Shown piece after piece: positions 1-7,789 of a stretch of DNA of 20,555 nt. The position numbers and the translations under genes were made by a program. Positions within the stretch are counted from its first letter, which is position 1, and each line of letters opens with the position of its first letter. Below the pieces are notes generated by a model. That model worked only from the letters and a program-made list of their open reading frames with translations, had not been told where the DNA came from and searched no databases. The DNA is from JAAYJG01 sp964450305 (GTDB lineage Bacteria; Bacillota; Clostridia; DSM-8532), in contig CAYVFB010000058.1 in NCBI GenBank assembly GCA_964450305.1, forward strand, positions 1 to 20,555, in the 5' to 3' direction.

Positions 1-52
1 GTATGCCCATCATGGCTGTTTAACAAATTGAATTGGAAAGGTGGTTTCGTTA

Positions 53-1387
53 TTGAAGATGAAGAGAATAATGATCGGTTTAGTCCTTTTAATCGCTTTG
101 GGGGCTGGAATTTATTACCTGCTTTATCCAAAAACCATGACTGAAAAATGGCAAAGGGATATCGAATATCTAACGAGGCAGTTGCCGAAGAAGCATAGCG
201 ATTTGTTTCATTCGTTAACTCAGGAAGAGTTTCACCAAAGAATGTTCGATTTAAAGAACAATGTTCCGCATATGGATAATGATGAAATCATTGTTTGTTT
301 GAAGGAAATATTTACACTTACCGGAGATGCCCATCTCATGGTCGTCAATTTTGAATCCGATATCCAGAAAGTATTTGGGATGCAAACCTTTATGAATATT
401 TTCCTTGAGTCGGACAACGGCATCCTCTTTCCCATTAAGACAAAATGGTTTGGTGACGATTTGCATATTGTTGAAATTGGATCAGCCTATGCGGATGTGC
501 TTGGCAGCAGGGTGATAGAAGTGAATGGGGTGCCAATAGGGGATGTCATGGAAAAAATCAACACCCTGATCCCCCATAATAACCAATATCGGCTTAAATC
601 CTATAATGCAATGTATCTGGTAAAGCCCTCCGTTGCAAAGCATTTCGGGCTCAGTGACGGAAAGACCCTCTCCTTCACCCTGGAAAAAGAAAACGGTGAA
701 AGAGATCAAATTTTGATTCCTGCAGAGAAATATGATGAAAATCGTTTTTCAAGACTCCCGGCTGATACTGATTATCCCCTGTACCAAAAAAGGAAGGACC
801 TGTTTTGGTATGAGTATTTTCCCGGGAATGATACCGTATATTTCCGCCTCACTGCCTATGCGGACAAGAAAAGCAATGTTCAAAAACGCTTTCACGATTC
901 GGGCAATTCCGAAGTGGTTCTTCCTGATTTGGATGATTTCTTAATACAATTAGGCGCTTTCATGGAAGAAAACCCGGTGGAAAAATTGATTTTGGATCTT
1001 CGGGATAATAACGGGGGCAGCTACGATGTGGCTGACCGGTTATTTGATTTCATTGAAAAAAATGAAAAAATCAATGTACGGGGAAAGCTTTTCCTGATTG
1101 TCAACAATGGATGCTTTTCAATGCCTGTATATGATAGCGTCCGCTATAAGGAAGGTACAAATGCCCTCATTTATGGAGAACCAACCGGTGAAATGCCATT
1201 TAACGGAGGTGGTGCAAATATTATGATTCTTCCATATACGAGAAACAGGGTTTTATATACCGCCAAAACCTTTCAGCCGATCGATGAAAGAGATGCTTTT
1301 ACCCCCGATGTACTGGTTTACACAACCTTTGAAGAGTATAAAAATGGAATCGATGCACCCCTTGAAAAAATCATGACGGGAGAATAG
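53..1387 (+). CDS. Membrane-anchored S41-family peptidase-like protein
   Basis: Probable serine peptidase of the S41 (C-terminal processing/tricorn) fold, held outside the membrane by an N-terminal helix (about residues 5-25). Numbered from a GTG at 41, the sequence shows GDAH at 95-98, a core LDLRDNNGG at 318-326, and a candidate nucleophile Ser360 in NNGCFSMP, followed by a C-terminal PDV...G.DAPLEKI segment typical of the family. There is no clear PDZ domain. Start choice: AAGGTGGT at 38-45 lies 7 nt before TTG 53; ATG 59 (13 nt) is the alternative, and GTG 41 overlaps the ribosome binding site. It is the only confident plus-strand gene here and its neighbours do not suggest a substrate. 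The catalytic lysine of classical CTPs is not obvious, so it may belong to the Ser/His/Ser/Glu-type or be a degenerate member. Family assignment is fairly sure; activity is inferred. Confidence 0.8.
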   Translation: MKMKRIMIGLVLLIALGAGIYYLLYPKTMTEKWQRDIEYLTRQLPKKHSDLFHSLTQEEFHQRMFDLKNNVPHMDNDEIIVCLKEIFTLTGDAHLMVVNFESDIQKVFGMQTFMNIFLESDNGILFPIKTKWFGDDLHIVEIGSAYADVLGSRVIEVNGVPIGDVMEKINTLIPHNNQYRLKSYNAMYLVKPSVAKHFGLSDGKTLSFTLEKENGERDQILIPAEKYDENRFSRLPADTDYPLYQKRKDLFWYEYFPGNDTVYFRLTAYADKKSNVQKRFHDSGNSEVVLPDLDDFLIQLGAFMEENPVEKLILDLRDNNGGSYDVADRLFDFIEKNEKINVRGKLFLIVNNGCFSMPVYDSVRYKEGTNALIYGEPTGEMPFNGGGANIMILPYTRNRVLYTAKTFQPIDERDAFTPDVLVYTTFEEYKNGIDAPLEKIMTGE

Positions 1388-1388
1388 C

Positions 1389-1559
1389 CAAGCTGCTGCC
1401 CCTGCCTTGCGAGCGATCCGGGCAGCACCGCGCAACCACAAAAAAGCATGCGATGCAATGACCTCCTGGGCTGCCGAAAAGGAAACCGTTTTACGTTTTA
1501 TTGATGACCTGATGTTTATGGCGATGGAGAAACATGAGTTCTCTCCCTTTATGTTCTAA
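1389..1559 (+). pseudogene. Possible 3' remnant of an unidentified gene
   Basis: After the S41 gene stops, another plus frame is open to a TAA at 1557-1559. From ATG 1458 it encodes about 33 residues (beginning MTSWAAEKETVLRF, ending HEFSPFMF), amphipathic and protein-like in composition. It has no ribosome binding site and no recognisable family. It may be the tail of a decayed gene or chance. The rest of 1388-1599 shows nothing else I can support. Confidence 0.2.
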
Positions 1560-1599
1560 ACCGTTGAACAGCCTGGAGCCTCGCTGTAAAGAAAACCAC

Positions 1600-2343
1600 C
1601 TAATGGTTCTCCTTAAGCAGTGACACAATCTTTTTCATGCTCCTCCCCGCTTTATCACGAATGATAACTTTGGCGTTGTTGTCAAACGGTGTTTGGCTCA
1701 TATTCATAATAATCAGCTTATTGCCTTTGTAATAATTCAACAGCCCGGCGGCAGGATAGACTGTAAGGCTTGTACCGATAACAAGCAGGACATCGGCAGC
1801 AGCGGTCTGTTGTATCGCATTCATCAGGTCATTTTCATTTAAGGGTTCTTCATATAACACCACATCAGGTTTAATGATTCCTCCGCATTGAGTGCATAAC
1901 GGCACGGATGAAGGTTCAAGCTCCTCAAGCGAATACGGTTTGTTGCACTTCATACAATGATATCGTTTTATGGTACCATGAAGTTCAATGACATTTGAAG
2001 AACCGGCTTGCTGATGCAGCCCATCGATGTTCTGTGTAATGACGGCCTTTACATTGCAAAGCGGCTCCATTTCAGCAAGGGCAATATGACAATCATTGGG
2101 TTTTGCATCCTTATATACAAGGTTACTGAAATAATACTCATAAAAGATGTCTGTGTGTTCAACAAAGAAACTGTGGCTTAGTAAAACCTCGGCAGGATAA
2201 TCGTACCGCTTGGGTTTATTATAAAGCCCACTGGATGACCGGAAATCCGGAATGCCGCTCTCGGTAGACGCACCTGCACCTGTTAATATGACCAGACTTT
2301 TTGCTGTTTGCACCAGTTCTAATGCCTTTCGAATGTTTTCCAA
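1600..2343 (-). CDS. Sir2-family NAD-dependent protein deacylase
   Basis: A sirtuin that would remove acyl groups (probably acetyl) from protein lysines using NAD+, in the cytoplasm. Numbered from an upstream GTG at 2385, visible motifs are GAGAS 36-40, GIPDFRS 44-50, QNIDGLH 118-124, catalytic His136 in LHG, the zinc cysteines 144/147/164/167, and GTSLTVYPAA 204-213. The acyl-pocket region (FYEYYFSN) and the rest resemble class-U bacterial deacetylases such as Thermotoga Sir2 more than CobB-type desuccinylases. Start choice: AGCAGGAG sits 9 nt before TTG 2343, giving 247 residues, the usual family length; GTG 2385 has only a distant purine run. It stands alone, with about 340 nt of non-coding DNA between it and the dehydrogenase operon upstream. 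Family assignment is very sure, substrate unknown. Confidence 0.93.
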   Translation of the reverse strand: MENIRKALELVQTAKSLVILTGAGASTESGIPDFRSSSGLYNKPKRYDYPAEVLLSHSFFVEHTDIFYEYYFSNLVYKDAKPNDCHIALAEMEPLCNVKAVITQNIDGLHQQAGSSNVIELHGTIKRYHCMKCNKPYSLEELEPSSVPLCTQCGGIIKPDVVLYEEPLNENDLMNAIQQTAAADVLLVIGTSLTVYPAAGLLNYYKGNKLIIMNMSQTPFDNNAKVIIRDKAGRSMKKIVSLLKENH

Positions 2344-2558
2344 TGAACTCAGCTCCTGCTTCTTTTCCTTAATGTGAGAATACACCTTGTGTGGTTACGC
2401 CCCCTTATATGGTAGTTAATATCAACAAACTGGGATACACCACAGGTGCGATGTGCGCTTTATTATGGAATCTTCTCATTGGTATCCGGTGTTAAACTCT
2501 CATATAATCACATTACATCAACACAAGCAATAACGCAAATAAGTCTTCTCAAATATTG

Positions 2559-2596
2559 TGCCCGGGACCAGGTCATTGATCACCTTTTCCCGGGCA
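2559..2596. repeat. Composite GC-rich inverted repeat in gene-free stretch 2344-2685
   Basis: TGCCCGGGA (2559-2567) and TCCCGGGCA (2588-2596) are perfect 9-bp arms. The 20-nt interior can itself pair (AGGT..ACCT). It stands out in AT-rich surroundings. No T-run follows on either strand, so it is not a classical intrinsic terminator, though it could stop transcription coming from the garR-like gene. I see nothing else in 2386-2685. Confidence 0.5.
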
Positions 2597-2685
2597 AATA
2601 TATAGAACAACATTACGAAACCCATGTTAAGAAAAATATCTGAATTTAATCCGCTCACCCTGGGGGAATGATCAGAAAAGCATGT

Positions 2686-3576
2686 TTATAATTGTTTTTT
2701 TACCTCAATTTTTGCAAGCTTTTCGTAGTACTGAATCAATCCGCCGTGGTCGTCCTTCGCTTTGCCGTCCACCTTCAAAGCTTGCATGGTTTCCATCACC
2801 TGGCTGGTTAAAGGCAGTGGAACGCCGATTTCATGACCGGTTTCAAGAGCGTTCATCAGATCCTTGATGTGCAGTTCAATTCGAAAGCCTGGCTTGAAGT
2901 TCCTTTGCAGCACAAGGGGAACCTTCGCATTCAAAACAGTGCTTCCTGCAAGCCCACCACGGATCGCTTCAAACACCTTTTCCGGGTCGACCCCAGCTTT
3001 GGTGGCCAGAACCATTGCTTCAGACATCGCAGCGATGTTCAGTGCAACGATGATCTGATTGGCCAGTTTCGTGATATTCCCGCTGCCGATTTCTCCGATA
3101 TGAACCACAGACGCGCCCATCTTTTTCAGGATTTCTTCCACTTTTTTGAATGCATCTTCCGGTCCTCCAACCATGATGGACAAGGTTCCGTCGATGGCCT
3201 TCGGTTCACCGCCGCTCACCGGTGCGTCCAGCATCACAACGCCTTTCTCGGCTAATTTTTCGGAGATCTCCTTTGAAGCAAGCGGTGCGATGGAACTCAT
3301 ATCCACCAGGATTGTACCTGATTTTGCTCCTTCCAGTACACCGTTCTTCCCCAGAACAACTTCCTTCACATGAGGTGAATTCGGCAGCATCGTGATGATG
3401 ATATCCGTTTTTGATGCAACATCCGCTGAGGATTTGCCTTCTTCGGCACCAGCTTGAACCAGCTCCTTCACTGCTTCAGGAATAATGTCGTAGGCAACAA
3501 TAGAGTAGCCTGCTTTCAGCAGGTTTTTTGCCATGGGCTTTCCCATAATTCCAAGACCAATAAAACCTATTTTCAT
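2686..3576 (-). CDS. garR: 2-hydroxy-3-oxopropionate (tartronate semialdehyde) reductase
   Basis: A beta-hydroxyacid dehydrogenase predicted to interconvert tartronate semialdehyde and D-glycerate with NAD(P)H. The N-terminal Rossmann motif GLGIMG is at 7-12, the substrate loop DAPVSGGEPKA at 117-127, and the catalytic segment GSGNITKLANQ at 164-174 with Lys170; a second conserved lysine is in ELHIKDL near 238. At 296 residues it matches E. coli GarR/GlxR (about 294), and the loops match that subfamily closely rather than 3-hydroxyisobutyrate dehydrogenase or YihU-type sulfolactaldehyde reductase. AGGAGG lies 8 nt before the ATG. It is the last gene of the transketolase/dehydrogenase run, 58 nt after the zinc dehydrogenase, so it probably handles a C3 product of that pathway. 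No terminator with a T-run is seen after it. Confidence 0.9.
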   Translation of the reverse strand: MKIGFIGLGIMGKPMAKNLLKAGYSIVAYDIIPEAVKELVQAGAEEGKSSADVASKTDIIITMLPNSPHVKEVVLGKNGVLEGAKSGTILVDMSSIAPLASKEISEKLAEKGVVMLDAPVSGGEPKAIDGTLSIMVGGPEDAFKKVEEILKKMGASVVHIGEIGSGNITKLANQIIVALNIAAMSEAMVLATKAGVDPEKVFEAIRGGLAGSTVLNAKVPLVLQRNFKPGFRIELHIKDLMNALETGHEIGVPLPLTSQVMETMQALKVDGKAKDDHGGLIQYYEKLAKIEVKKQL

Positions 3577-3634
3577 AAATTCTTACCTCCTGGATTTCTC
3601 ACTTCATCTGTTCGGTCTTAGGTTGCGTTTGATT

Positions 3635-4687
3635 TCAATCAATCGGCTTCAGCACGACCTTCATGGCCTTTCGGCTTTCAATCAGTTCAAAGCTCTCTTC
3701 CCATTTATCAATCGGCAGTTCATGGGTGATCAGCGGTTTCAGATCTACTTGCCCCTTTGACAGCAATACAAGGCACTTTTCCCAAACGTCCCAGGTGTGG
3801 CTGAAGTGTCCTTTTAGTGTAACTGATTTGGATATAAGCTGATCTAATGAGAAACCAACGGGTTTCGGGCCCCAGCCAATCTTGGTGATTTGTCCGCCAG
3901 GACGCACCACATCCATCGAAAGCTGCAGTGTGGGTGAAACCCCTGCAGTGTCAATAACCAGATCTGCACCATAGCCATCCCCAAGAGTGCTTACGAAATT
4001 AACTACATTATCCCTGCTGCTGTTCAGTGCCATGGTTGCACCATATTTCAGTGCCATTTGAAGCCGTTCCTCATCTCCATCGGTACCGACAACGATGATC
4101 TCGCTGGCTCCGCAAAGCTGAACCATTTTAATACAAAGCAAACCGATGGGGCCTGGGCCGATAACGACAACCGTATCTCCGGGGTTCACCCTGCTGTTGT
4201 GTACTACGGATTTGTACGCCACACAAAGGGGCTCTGTCAGGGATGCTTCCTTTAACGAAACATTCTCCGGTACCTTGTGCAGAATTCTTGCCGGAACCCT
4301 CACATATTTCGCAAAAGCGCCGTGAGCTTTGAATCCATAGCCCTTTCTATCTCTGCAAAGAGGATATTGATTTGTACGGCACAATTCGCACTCTCCGCAG
4401 TAATCGGCGTGGGTTTCCGCAGTGACACGGTCACCTTCCTGATATCCCTTCACTTCACTGCCAATCTTCTCAATGGTTCCGGCAAATTCATGACCAAAGA
4501 TCAGCGGTACATTCATTTTGAAGGAAACAAGGTTTTGGTGCATGTGCGGATCCGTCCCGCATACACCGATATATGCCACCCGAACCAACACATCCGTGGG
4601 GCCTATTTCAGGTACCGGCACTTCCCGGACTTCCGTTGCACCGGCTACATTGTCATATTTGATAACTGCTTTCATCGTCTTTTCCAT
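3635..4687 (-). CDS. Zinc-dependent medium-chain alcohol/polyol dehydrogenase
   Basis: An NAD(P)-dependent zinc dehydrogenase of the sorbitol/threonine dehydrogenase type, expected to oxidise a sugar alcohol or hydroxy-sugar to the ketone or the reverse. Counting from an upstream ATG at 4693, catalytic-zinc ligands are Cys45 (GVCGTD) and His68-Glu69 (GHE), with Glu154 in TEPLC. The structural zinc cysteines are 99, 102, 105 and 113, and the Rossmann motif is GPGPIG at 179-184. Start choice: GGGAGGG overlaps the first ATG but lies 7 nt before ATG 4687, which gives 350 residues, normal for the family. It begins 13 nt after the transketolase C-subunit gene, so co-transcription is very likely. 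The substrate cannot be read from sequence; the operon suggests a short-chain polyol or sugar acid. Confidence 0.9.
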   Translation of the reverse strand: MEKTMKAVIKYDNVAGATEVREVPVPEIGPTDVLVRVAYIGVCGTDPHMHQNLVSFKMNVPLIFGHEFAGTIEKIGSEVKGYQEGDRVTAETHADYCGECELCRTNQYPLCRDRKGYGFKAHGAFAKYVRVPARILHKVPENVSLKEASLTEPLCVAYKSVVHNSRVNPGDTVVVIGPGPIGLLCIKMVQLCGASEIIVVGTDGDEERLQMALKYGATMALNSSRDNVVNFVSTLGDGYGADLVIDTAGVSPTLQLSMDVVRPGGQITKIGWGPKPVGFSLDQLISKSVTLKGHFSHTWDVWEKCLVLLSKGQVDLKPLITHELPIDKWEESFELIESRKAMKVVLKPID

Positions 4688-4700
4688 TCGCATTCCCTCC

Positions 4701-5630
4701 CTATATCACCAGGCTTTTGCTTTTCGCCGCAATATTGTCGGCTGTAAGGCCGTAATGTACAAGAAGCTCATCATAGTTATTCGATGACTGACCAAAGGAA
4801 TCACCAATTGTGATATTATCCATAGGAATTCCCTTTCCACGTAACGCAAAGGTAATGGCGCTGGCCAACCCGCCGATCAGTGCATGTTCCTCAATTGTAA
4901 CGATGCCCTTCATGCCTTCGGAAAGCTTGATGATTGCATCTTCATCCAGAGGCTTCAGTGTGCTCACATTGACAACCCTTGCAGATATGCCTTCCACTGC
5001 CAGCTTATCAGCCGCTGCAAGGGCCTCGCAGACCATTCTTCCCATGGCAAACAAGGTGATATCTTCCCCTTCTCGCAGCACAACCGGTTTTCCAATGACA
5101 AATTCCATATCCTCGGGATAAATATCGGGGACATCATTCCTGCATAGACGAACATACACCGGACCGTCGTATTCGGTGATTGCATGGATCACCTTTTTGG
5201 TTTCGATGCCGTCGCAGGGTGCGATAACTGTCATATTCGGTATTGCCCTCATAATAGCAATGTCCTCGATGGCTTGATGGGTAGCGCCGTCACCGAAATC
5301 CGACAAGCCCGCGCTGGAGCCAATAATTTTTACATTCAGCTTTCCAATCGCAACCCCCTGCCGGATCTGATCATAAGGTCGCCCGGATGCAAACACCGCA
5401 AAGGAGTTTGCAAATGCTATTTTGTTCGTCAGGGAAAGCCCTGCTGCAAAGGATATCATATTGGCTTCGGCGATGCCCATTTCAAAAAACTTTTCGGGAA
5501 ACTCCTTTTCAAACAGGCAGGTCATCGTGCTTTTCCCCAGATCGGCTTCCAGAACGACTATTCTGCTGTTCACACGGCCAAGCTCTGCAAGGGTCTGTCC
5601 ATAGACCCTTCTTTGATTCTGAAACCCCAT
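4701..5630 (-). CDS. Transketolase, C-terminal (pyrimidine-binding) subunit
   Basis: Second half of a split thiamine-diphosphate transketolase; with the upstream gene it would move a two-carbon ketol unit between sugars. The Pyr domain carries the cofactor-activating glutamate in FFEMGIAEANM (Glu56) and GDGATHQAIEDIA (residues 113-125, with the substrate-binding His118). The C-terminal transketolase domain follows from about residue 190 (LFAMGRMVCEAL, IEEHALIGGLAS). At 309 residues it has the usual length for split bacterial and archaeal forms. Its AGGAGG lies inside the last codons of the N-subunit gene, only one base separates the two frames, and they are probably translationally coupled. 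Its placement with catabolic dehydrogenases under a GntR regulator suggests a pathway-specific enzyme, not the housekeeping transketolase. Confidence 0.92.
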   Translation of the reverse strand: MGFQNQRRVYGQTLAELGRVNSRIVVLEADLGKSTMTCLFEKEFPEKFFEMGIAEANMISFAAGLSLTNKIAFANSFAVFASGRPYDQIRQGVAIGKLNVKIIGSSAGLSDFGDGATHQAIEDIAIMRAIPNMTVIAPCDGIETKKVIHAITEYDGPVYVRLCRNDVPDIYPEDMEFVIGKPVVLREGEDITLFAMGRMVCEALAAADKLAVEGISARVVNVSTLKPLDEDAIIKLSEGMKGIVTIEEHALIGGLASAITFALRGKGIPMDNITIGDSFGQSSNNYDELLVHYGLTADNIAAKSKSLVI

Positions 5631-5631
5631 G

Positions 5632-6462
5632 TTACATTACCTCCTGTTCTGAAAGGATCTTACAGGCCGTTTCGTATTGTTCCTTCGTCATGATACCGTT
5701 GTGGAAGGCTGCATTGTTTTCTGCAAATGGAATGCCCTTTCCCTTGATGGTATGAGCAATGAGAATGGTTGGTTTTCCTTTCACCTGCTCGGCACTATCC
5801 AGCCCCTGTAGGATCTGGCTCATATCATGGCCGTTGATTTCAACGGTATTCCATCCAAAGGCTTCCCATTTCTCCTTCAACGGGTTGGTATTGAAGCGCT
5901 CTGCGATGGGACCTGTTGCTTGCAGTCGGTTGCAATCCAGAATTACGGTCAGGTTATCCAGCTTGTAATACGATGCAGCCATGGCAGCTTCCCATATCTG
6001 CCCCTCGGCCAGCTCACCATCCCCAACAATGCAGTAAACCCGGCTTGTGCTTTTATCGATTCGAAGACCGGCGGCCATTCCACAGCAGATAGAAAGGCCC
6101 TGTCCCAGAGAGCCGGTATTGGCTTCAATTCCAGGGGTTCTCATCATATCCGGGTGTCCCTGCAGCATTGCACCCAGGTTCTTTAGGTTCCACAGCTCTT
6201 CCATGGGGAAATAGCCGCATAACGCCAGTGCTGCATACTGAGCGACTGCTGAATGCCCTTTGCTGAAGATCAGCCGGTCTCTTTCCGGCCATTTCGGTCT
6301 TTTCGGATCATGCTTCATCTTGTGGAAATACAATGCCGCAACGATGTCGGCACTGGAGCATGAGCCGCCGAAATGTCCGGGGTTACCCGGCCCCACCATT
6401 TTTACGACAGTCAGCCGGATTTCATTCGCTTTCTTTGTCAATTCCTGAATTGAAGCGCCCAT
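5632..6462 (-). CDS. Transketolase, N-terminal (TPP-binding) subunit
   Basis: First half of a split transketolase, binding the diphosphate end of thiamine diphosphate and magnesium. The TPP motif runs from GDGELAEG (147-154) to LDCN (175-178). Other transketolase signatures are GHFGGSCSS (29-37), SKGHS (67-71) and TGSLGQGLS (116-124). The 276-residue length is normal for this subunit. A purine-rich AGAGAGG lies about 8 nt before the ATG. It is the first gene of the operon running into the C subunit, the zinc dehydrogenase and the garR-like gene. An 18-bp palindrome matching the regulator's own site lies 24-41 nt upstream of the start, so it is probably controlled by the adjacent GntR-type regulator. 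Confidence 0.93.
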   Translation of the reverse strand: MGASIQELTKKANEIRLTVVKMVGPGNPGHFGGSCSSADIVAALYFHKMKHDPKRPKWPERDRLIFSKGHSAVAQYAALALCGYFPMEELWNLKNLGAMLQGHPDMMRTPGIEANTGSLGQGLSICCGMAAGLRIDKSTSRVYCIVGDGELAEGQIWEAAMAASYYKLDNLTVILDCNRLQATGPIAERFNTNPLKEKWEAFGWNTVEINGHDMSQILQGLDSAEQVKGKPTILIAHTIKGKGIPFAENNAAFHNGIMTKEQYETACKILSEQEVM

Positions 6463-6485
6463 CCAATCATCCTCTCTTCATTATG

Positions 6486-6503
6486 TTGTATGATGTAATA
6501 CAT
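6486..6503. promoter_or_regulatory. Putative GntR operator upstream of the transketolase operon
   Basis: TTGTATGATGTAATACAT is a near-palindrome (TGTAT/ATACA) 24-41 nt before the transketolase N-subunit start. It shares the GATGTA centre and 15 of 18 bases with the site at 7376-7393 ahead of the regulator gene. FCD-type GntR proteins bind such short TGTA/TACA dyads. I could not place a convincing -35/-10 pair beside it. Confidence 0.6.
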
Positions 6504-6616
6504 GTTAGGGTATCGTTCTTCATTTATTCGTTACTTGCAAGCTGTTTCTCTTTTATTATGCTATGTATACCATTCATCACAGGTAAAAGGAAAAGCTGTG
6601 CAAAACTTCCGGGTAT

Positions 6617-7360
6617 TCACGATGAAGTCTCCTGGGAGTCGGGTTTTGAAGGATTAAGTTGCGTATTGCAGGCTTTTAAATCATTCACTTTATTGATCGT
6701 CACGCGAATATGCTCACGCATCACCGAAACCGCTTCTTCCTCGTTCCTGCTCCGGATCGCTTCGAGAATCCTTTTATGGTAGAACAAACCGTCATCAAAG
6801 CCTGTAATGCCTACGATCTCTTCCATCGTCTTTTTCAGCATGTCATGAATAATGGCGTTCACCTTGATGATCACACTGTTATGTGCCGCCATGGCAATTG
6901 CTATGTGAAAGCTAAGATCGGCAGCCGCAAACCCGGGAATGTTTCCCTTGTTTTGTTCCATCACCTGAAGTACCTCGGACAGCCTGTCGAGATCCTCCTT
7001 CGTTGCCCTTCTTGATGCCAGCCTTGCACTTTCCACTTCAACCATCGAGCGGAATTCCAGCATTTCGTCAAGACTTGGACCTTCTATCATTAAAATGGGA
7101 AGCAATGCGTTCAAATAATTCTCAGGCAAAATCTCGGAAACATAGGTGCCGTCACCTCTGCGAATGGTTAGAACTCCCATCCCGACAAGCCTGTGGATGG
7201 CCTCCCTGACCGAAACTCTGCTTACACCAAACAGCTCGGTCAGCTCCAGCTCTCCCGGTATCTTCCTCCCGGCACCCCACTCGCCCGATAGGATATGCTC
7301 TTTCATTTGATCAAAAACTTCGTCACTGATTCTTTTTTGACGGATTGCTGTGATCGCCAT
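6617..7360 (-). CDS. FadR-subfamily GntR transcriptional regulator (FCD domain)
   Basis: A metabolite-responsive DNA-binding regulator, probably a repressor of the neighbouring operon and of itself. Residues 8-75 form the GntR winged helix (ISDEVFDQMKEHILSGEW, then FGVSRVSVREAIHRL and RRGDGTYV). Residues about 96-222 form an FCD ligand-binding domain with the likely metal ligands Asp148, His152, His195 and His217. That metal site, used by many family members to hold carboxylated sugars or sugar acids, suggests an acid ligand, in keeping with the garR-like gene in the operon. GGAGG lies a few bases before the ATG. The gene has a well-spaced promoter with an 18-bp palindrome over the expected transcription start. 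The last 20 residues are a polar tail outside the domain. Confidence 0.92.
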   Translation of the reverse strand: MAITAIRQKRISDEVFDQMKEHILSGEWGAGRKIPGELELTELFGVSRVSVREAIHRLVGMGVLTIRRGDGTYVSEILPENYLNALLPILMIEGPSLDEMLEFRSMVEVESARLASRRATKEDLDRLSEVLQVMEQNKGNIPGFAAADLSFHIAIAMAAHNSVIIKVNAIIHDMLKKTMEEIVGITGFDDGLFYHKRILEAIRSRNEEEAVSVMREHIRVTINKVNDLKACNTQLNPSKPDSQETSS

Positions 7361-7375
7361 GCTTCCTCCGAAAAC

Positions 7376-7393
7376 TTGTAAGATGTATTACAA
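7376..7393. promoter_or_regulatory. Putative GntR autoregulatory operator
   Basis: TTGTAAGATGTATTACAA has perfect 6-bp arms (TTGTAA/TTACAA) around GATGTA. It begins 8 nt downstream of the regulator's predicted -10 box on the minus strand, so it covers the start of transcription and lies 16-33 nt before the start codon. Its twin is at 6486-6503. Confidence 0.65.
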
Positions 7394-7401
7394 CTAACTT
7401 T

Positions 7402-7430
7402 AATATACACCACCATCGAATAGATTACAA
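7402..7430 (-). promoter_or_regulatory. Sigma-A-type promoter of the GntR regulator
   Basis: On the minus strand, TTGTAA (plus 7425-7430) and TATATT (plus 7402-7407) are separated by exactly 17 nt. The transcript would begin inside the palindrome at 7376-7393, the arrangement expected for autorepression. The -35 region is itself part of a dyad ATTAC-AA-GTAAT (7424-7435). Confidence 0.55.
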
Positions 7431-7460
7431 GTAATATCTGTGTAATAACGAAAGGAAGCA

Positions 7461-7550
7461 ATGCTTCGAAACAAAACTGCCCAAAAAATAACAGTGAGCG
7501 TATTGGCGACGTTTGATATGGAGAATTACAAAGAGGGCGGCAATATGTAA
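7461..7550 (+). CDS. Possible 29-codon plus-strand ORF
   Basis: ATG 7461 opens a 29-codon frame (begins MLRNKTAQK, ends NYKEGGNM) that stops inside the hairpin terminator at 7530-7565. A purine run AAAGGA precedes the ATG closely. It is divergent from the GntR gene. No family is recognised; it could be a small peptide, a leader or chance. Confidence 0.2.
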   Translation: MLRNKTAQKITVSVLATFDMENYKEGGNM

Positions 7551-7565
7551 CCTGCCACCCTCTTT
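7530..7565 (-). terminator. Strong hairpin, probable bidirectional terminator
   Basis: AAAGAGGG and CCCTCTTT form outer arms, with inner GGCA/TGCC, around a short loop. It lies just after the small membrane protein gene on the minus strand and closes the envelope gene block. The T-run is only three bases on either side. Confidence 0.7.
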
Positions 7566-7600
7566 AGTACGAATGGATAATATCTAACCGAATGGGACTG

Positions 7601-7789
7601 CTAGCGGATGTTATATAGCAATATTCCGCTCAGGACCAGATATCCACATAAAACCAGGCTACAAAGAGTAAGAAGGACAACTCCTACAATATGCAAGCCC
7701 TTTTTATCCTGTTTGCGCATATGCAGCGTCACGCCGACAATTCCCGCTATGCACAGAACGAGAAGTGTTCCTGCAACCCAAAGTGCCAT
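7601..7789 (-). CDS. Small two-helix membrane protein
   Basis: A 62-residue hydrophobic protein with two predicted membrane helices (about 3-22 and 33-58) joined by a short basic loop HMRKQDKKG, which should face the cytoplasm, placing both ends outside. An AGGAGG lies 8 nt before the ATG and a strong terminator follows its stop, so it is very likely a real gene despite its size. I do not recognise a family. It is the last gene of the LemA/DUF3137 block; 163 nt separate it from the DUF3137 gene, so it may be co-transcribed or have its own promoter. The intervening DNA contains two short dyads (ACCGGG/CCCGGT at 7818-7841 and TTGATA/TATCAA at 7916-7935) of unknown meaning. Confidence 0.7.
   Translation of the reverse strand: MALWVAGTLLVLCIAGIVGVTLHMRKQDKKGLHIVGVVLLTLCSLVLCGYLVLSGILLYNIR

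Noticed and set aside
1..40. End of an upstream gene at the left edge
   Set aside because: Two frames end in stops within the first 30 bases, but too little sequence is available to support either.
5184..5693. 169-codon plus-strand ORF over the transketolase genes
   Set aside because: It is antisense to two well-supported transketolase subunits and has no recognisable domain.
2686..6462. Assignment of the operon to sulfoquinovose sulfo-transketolase degradation
   Set aside because: Split transketolases occur there, but no isomerase, sulfoacetaldehyde enzyme, glycosidase or sulfonate transporter is present, and the reductase is of GarR rather than YihU type.
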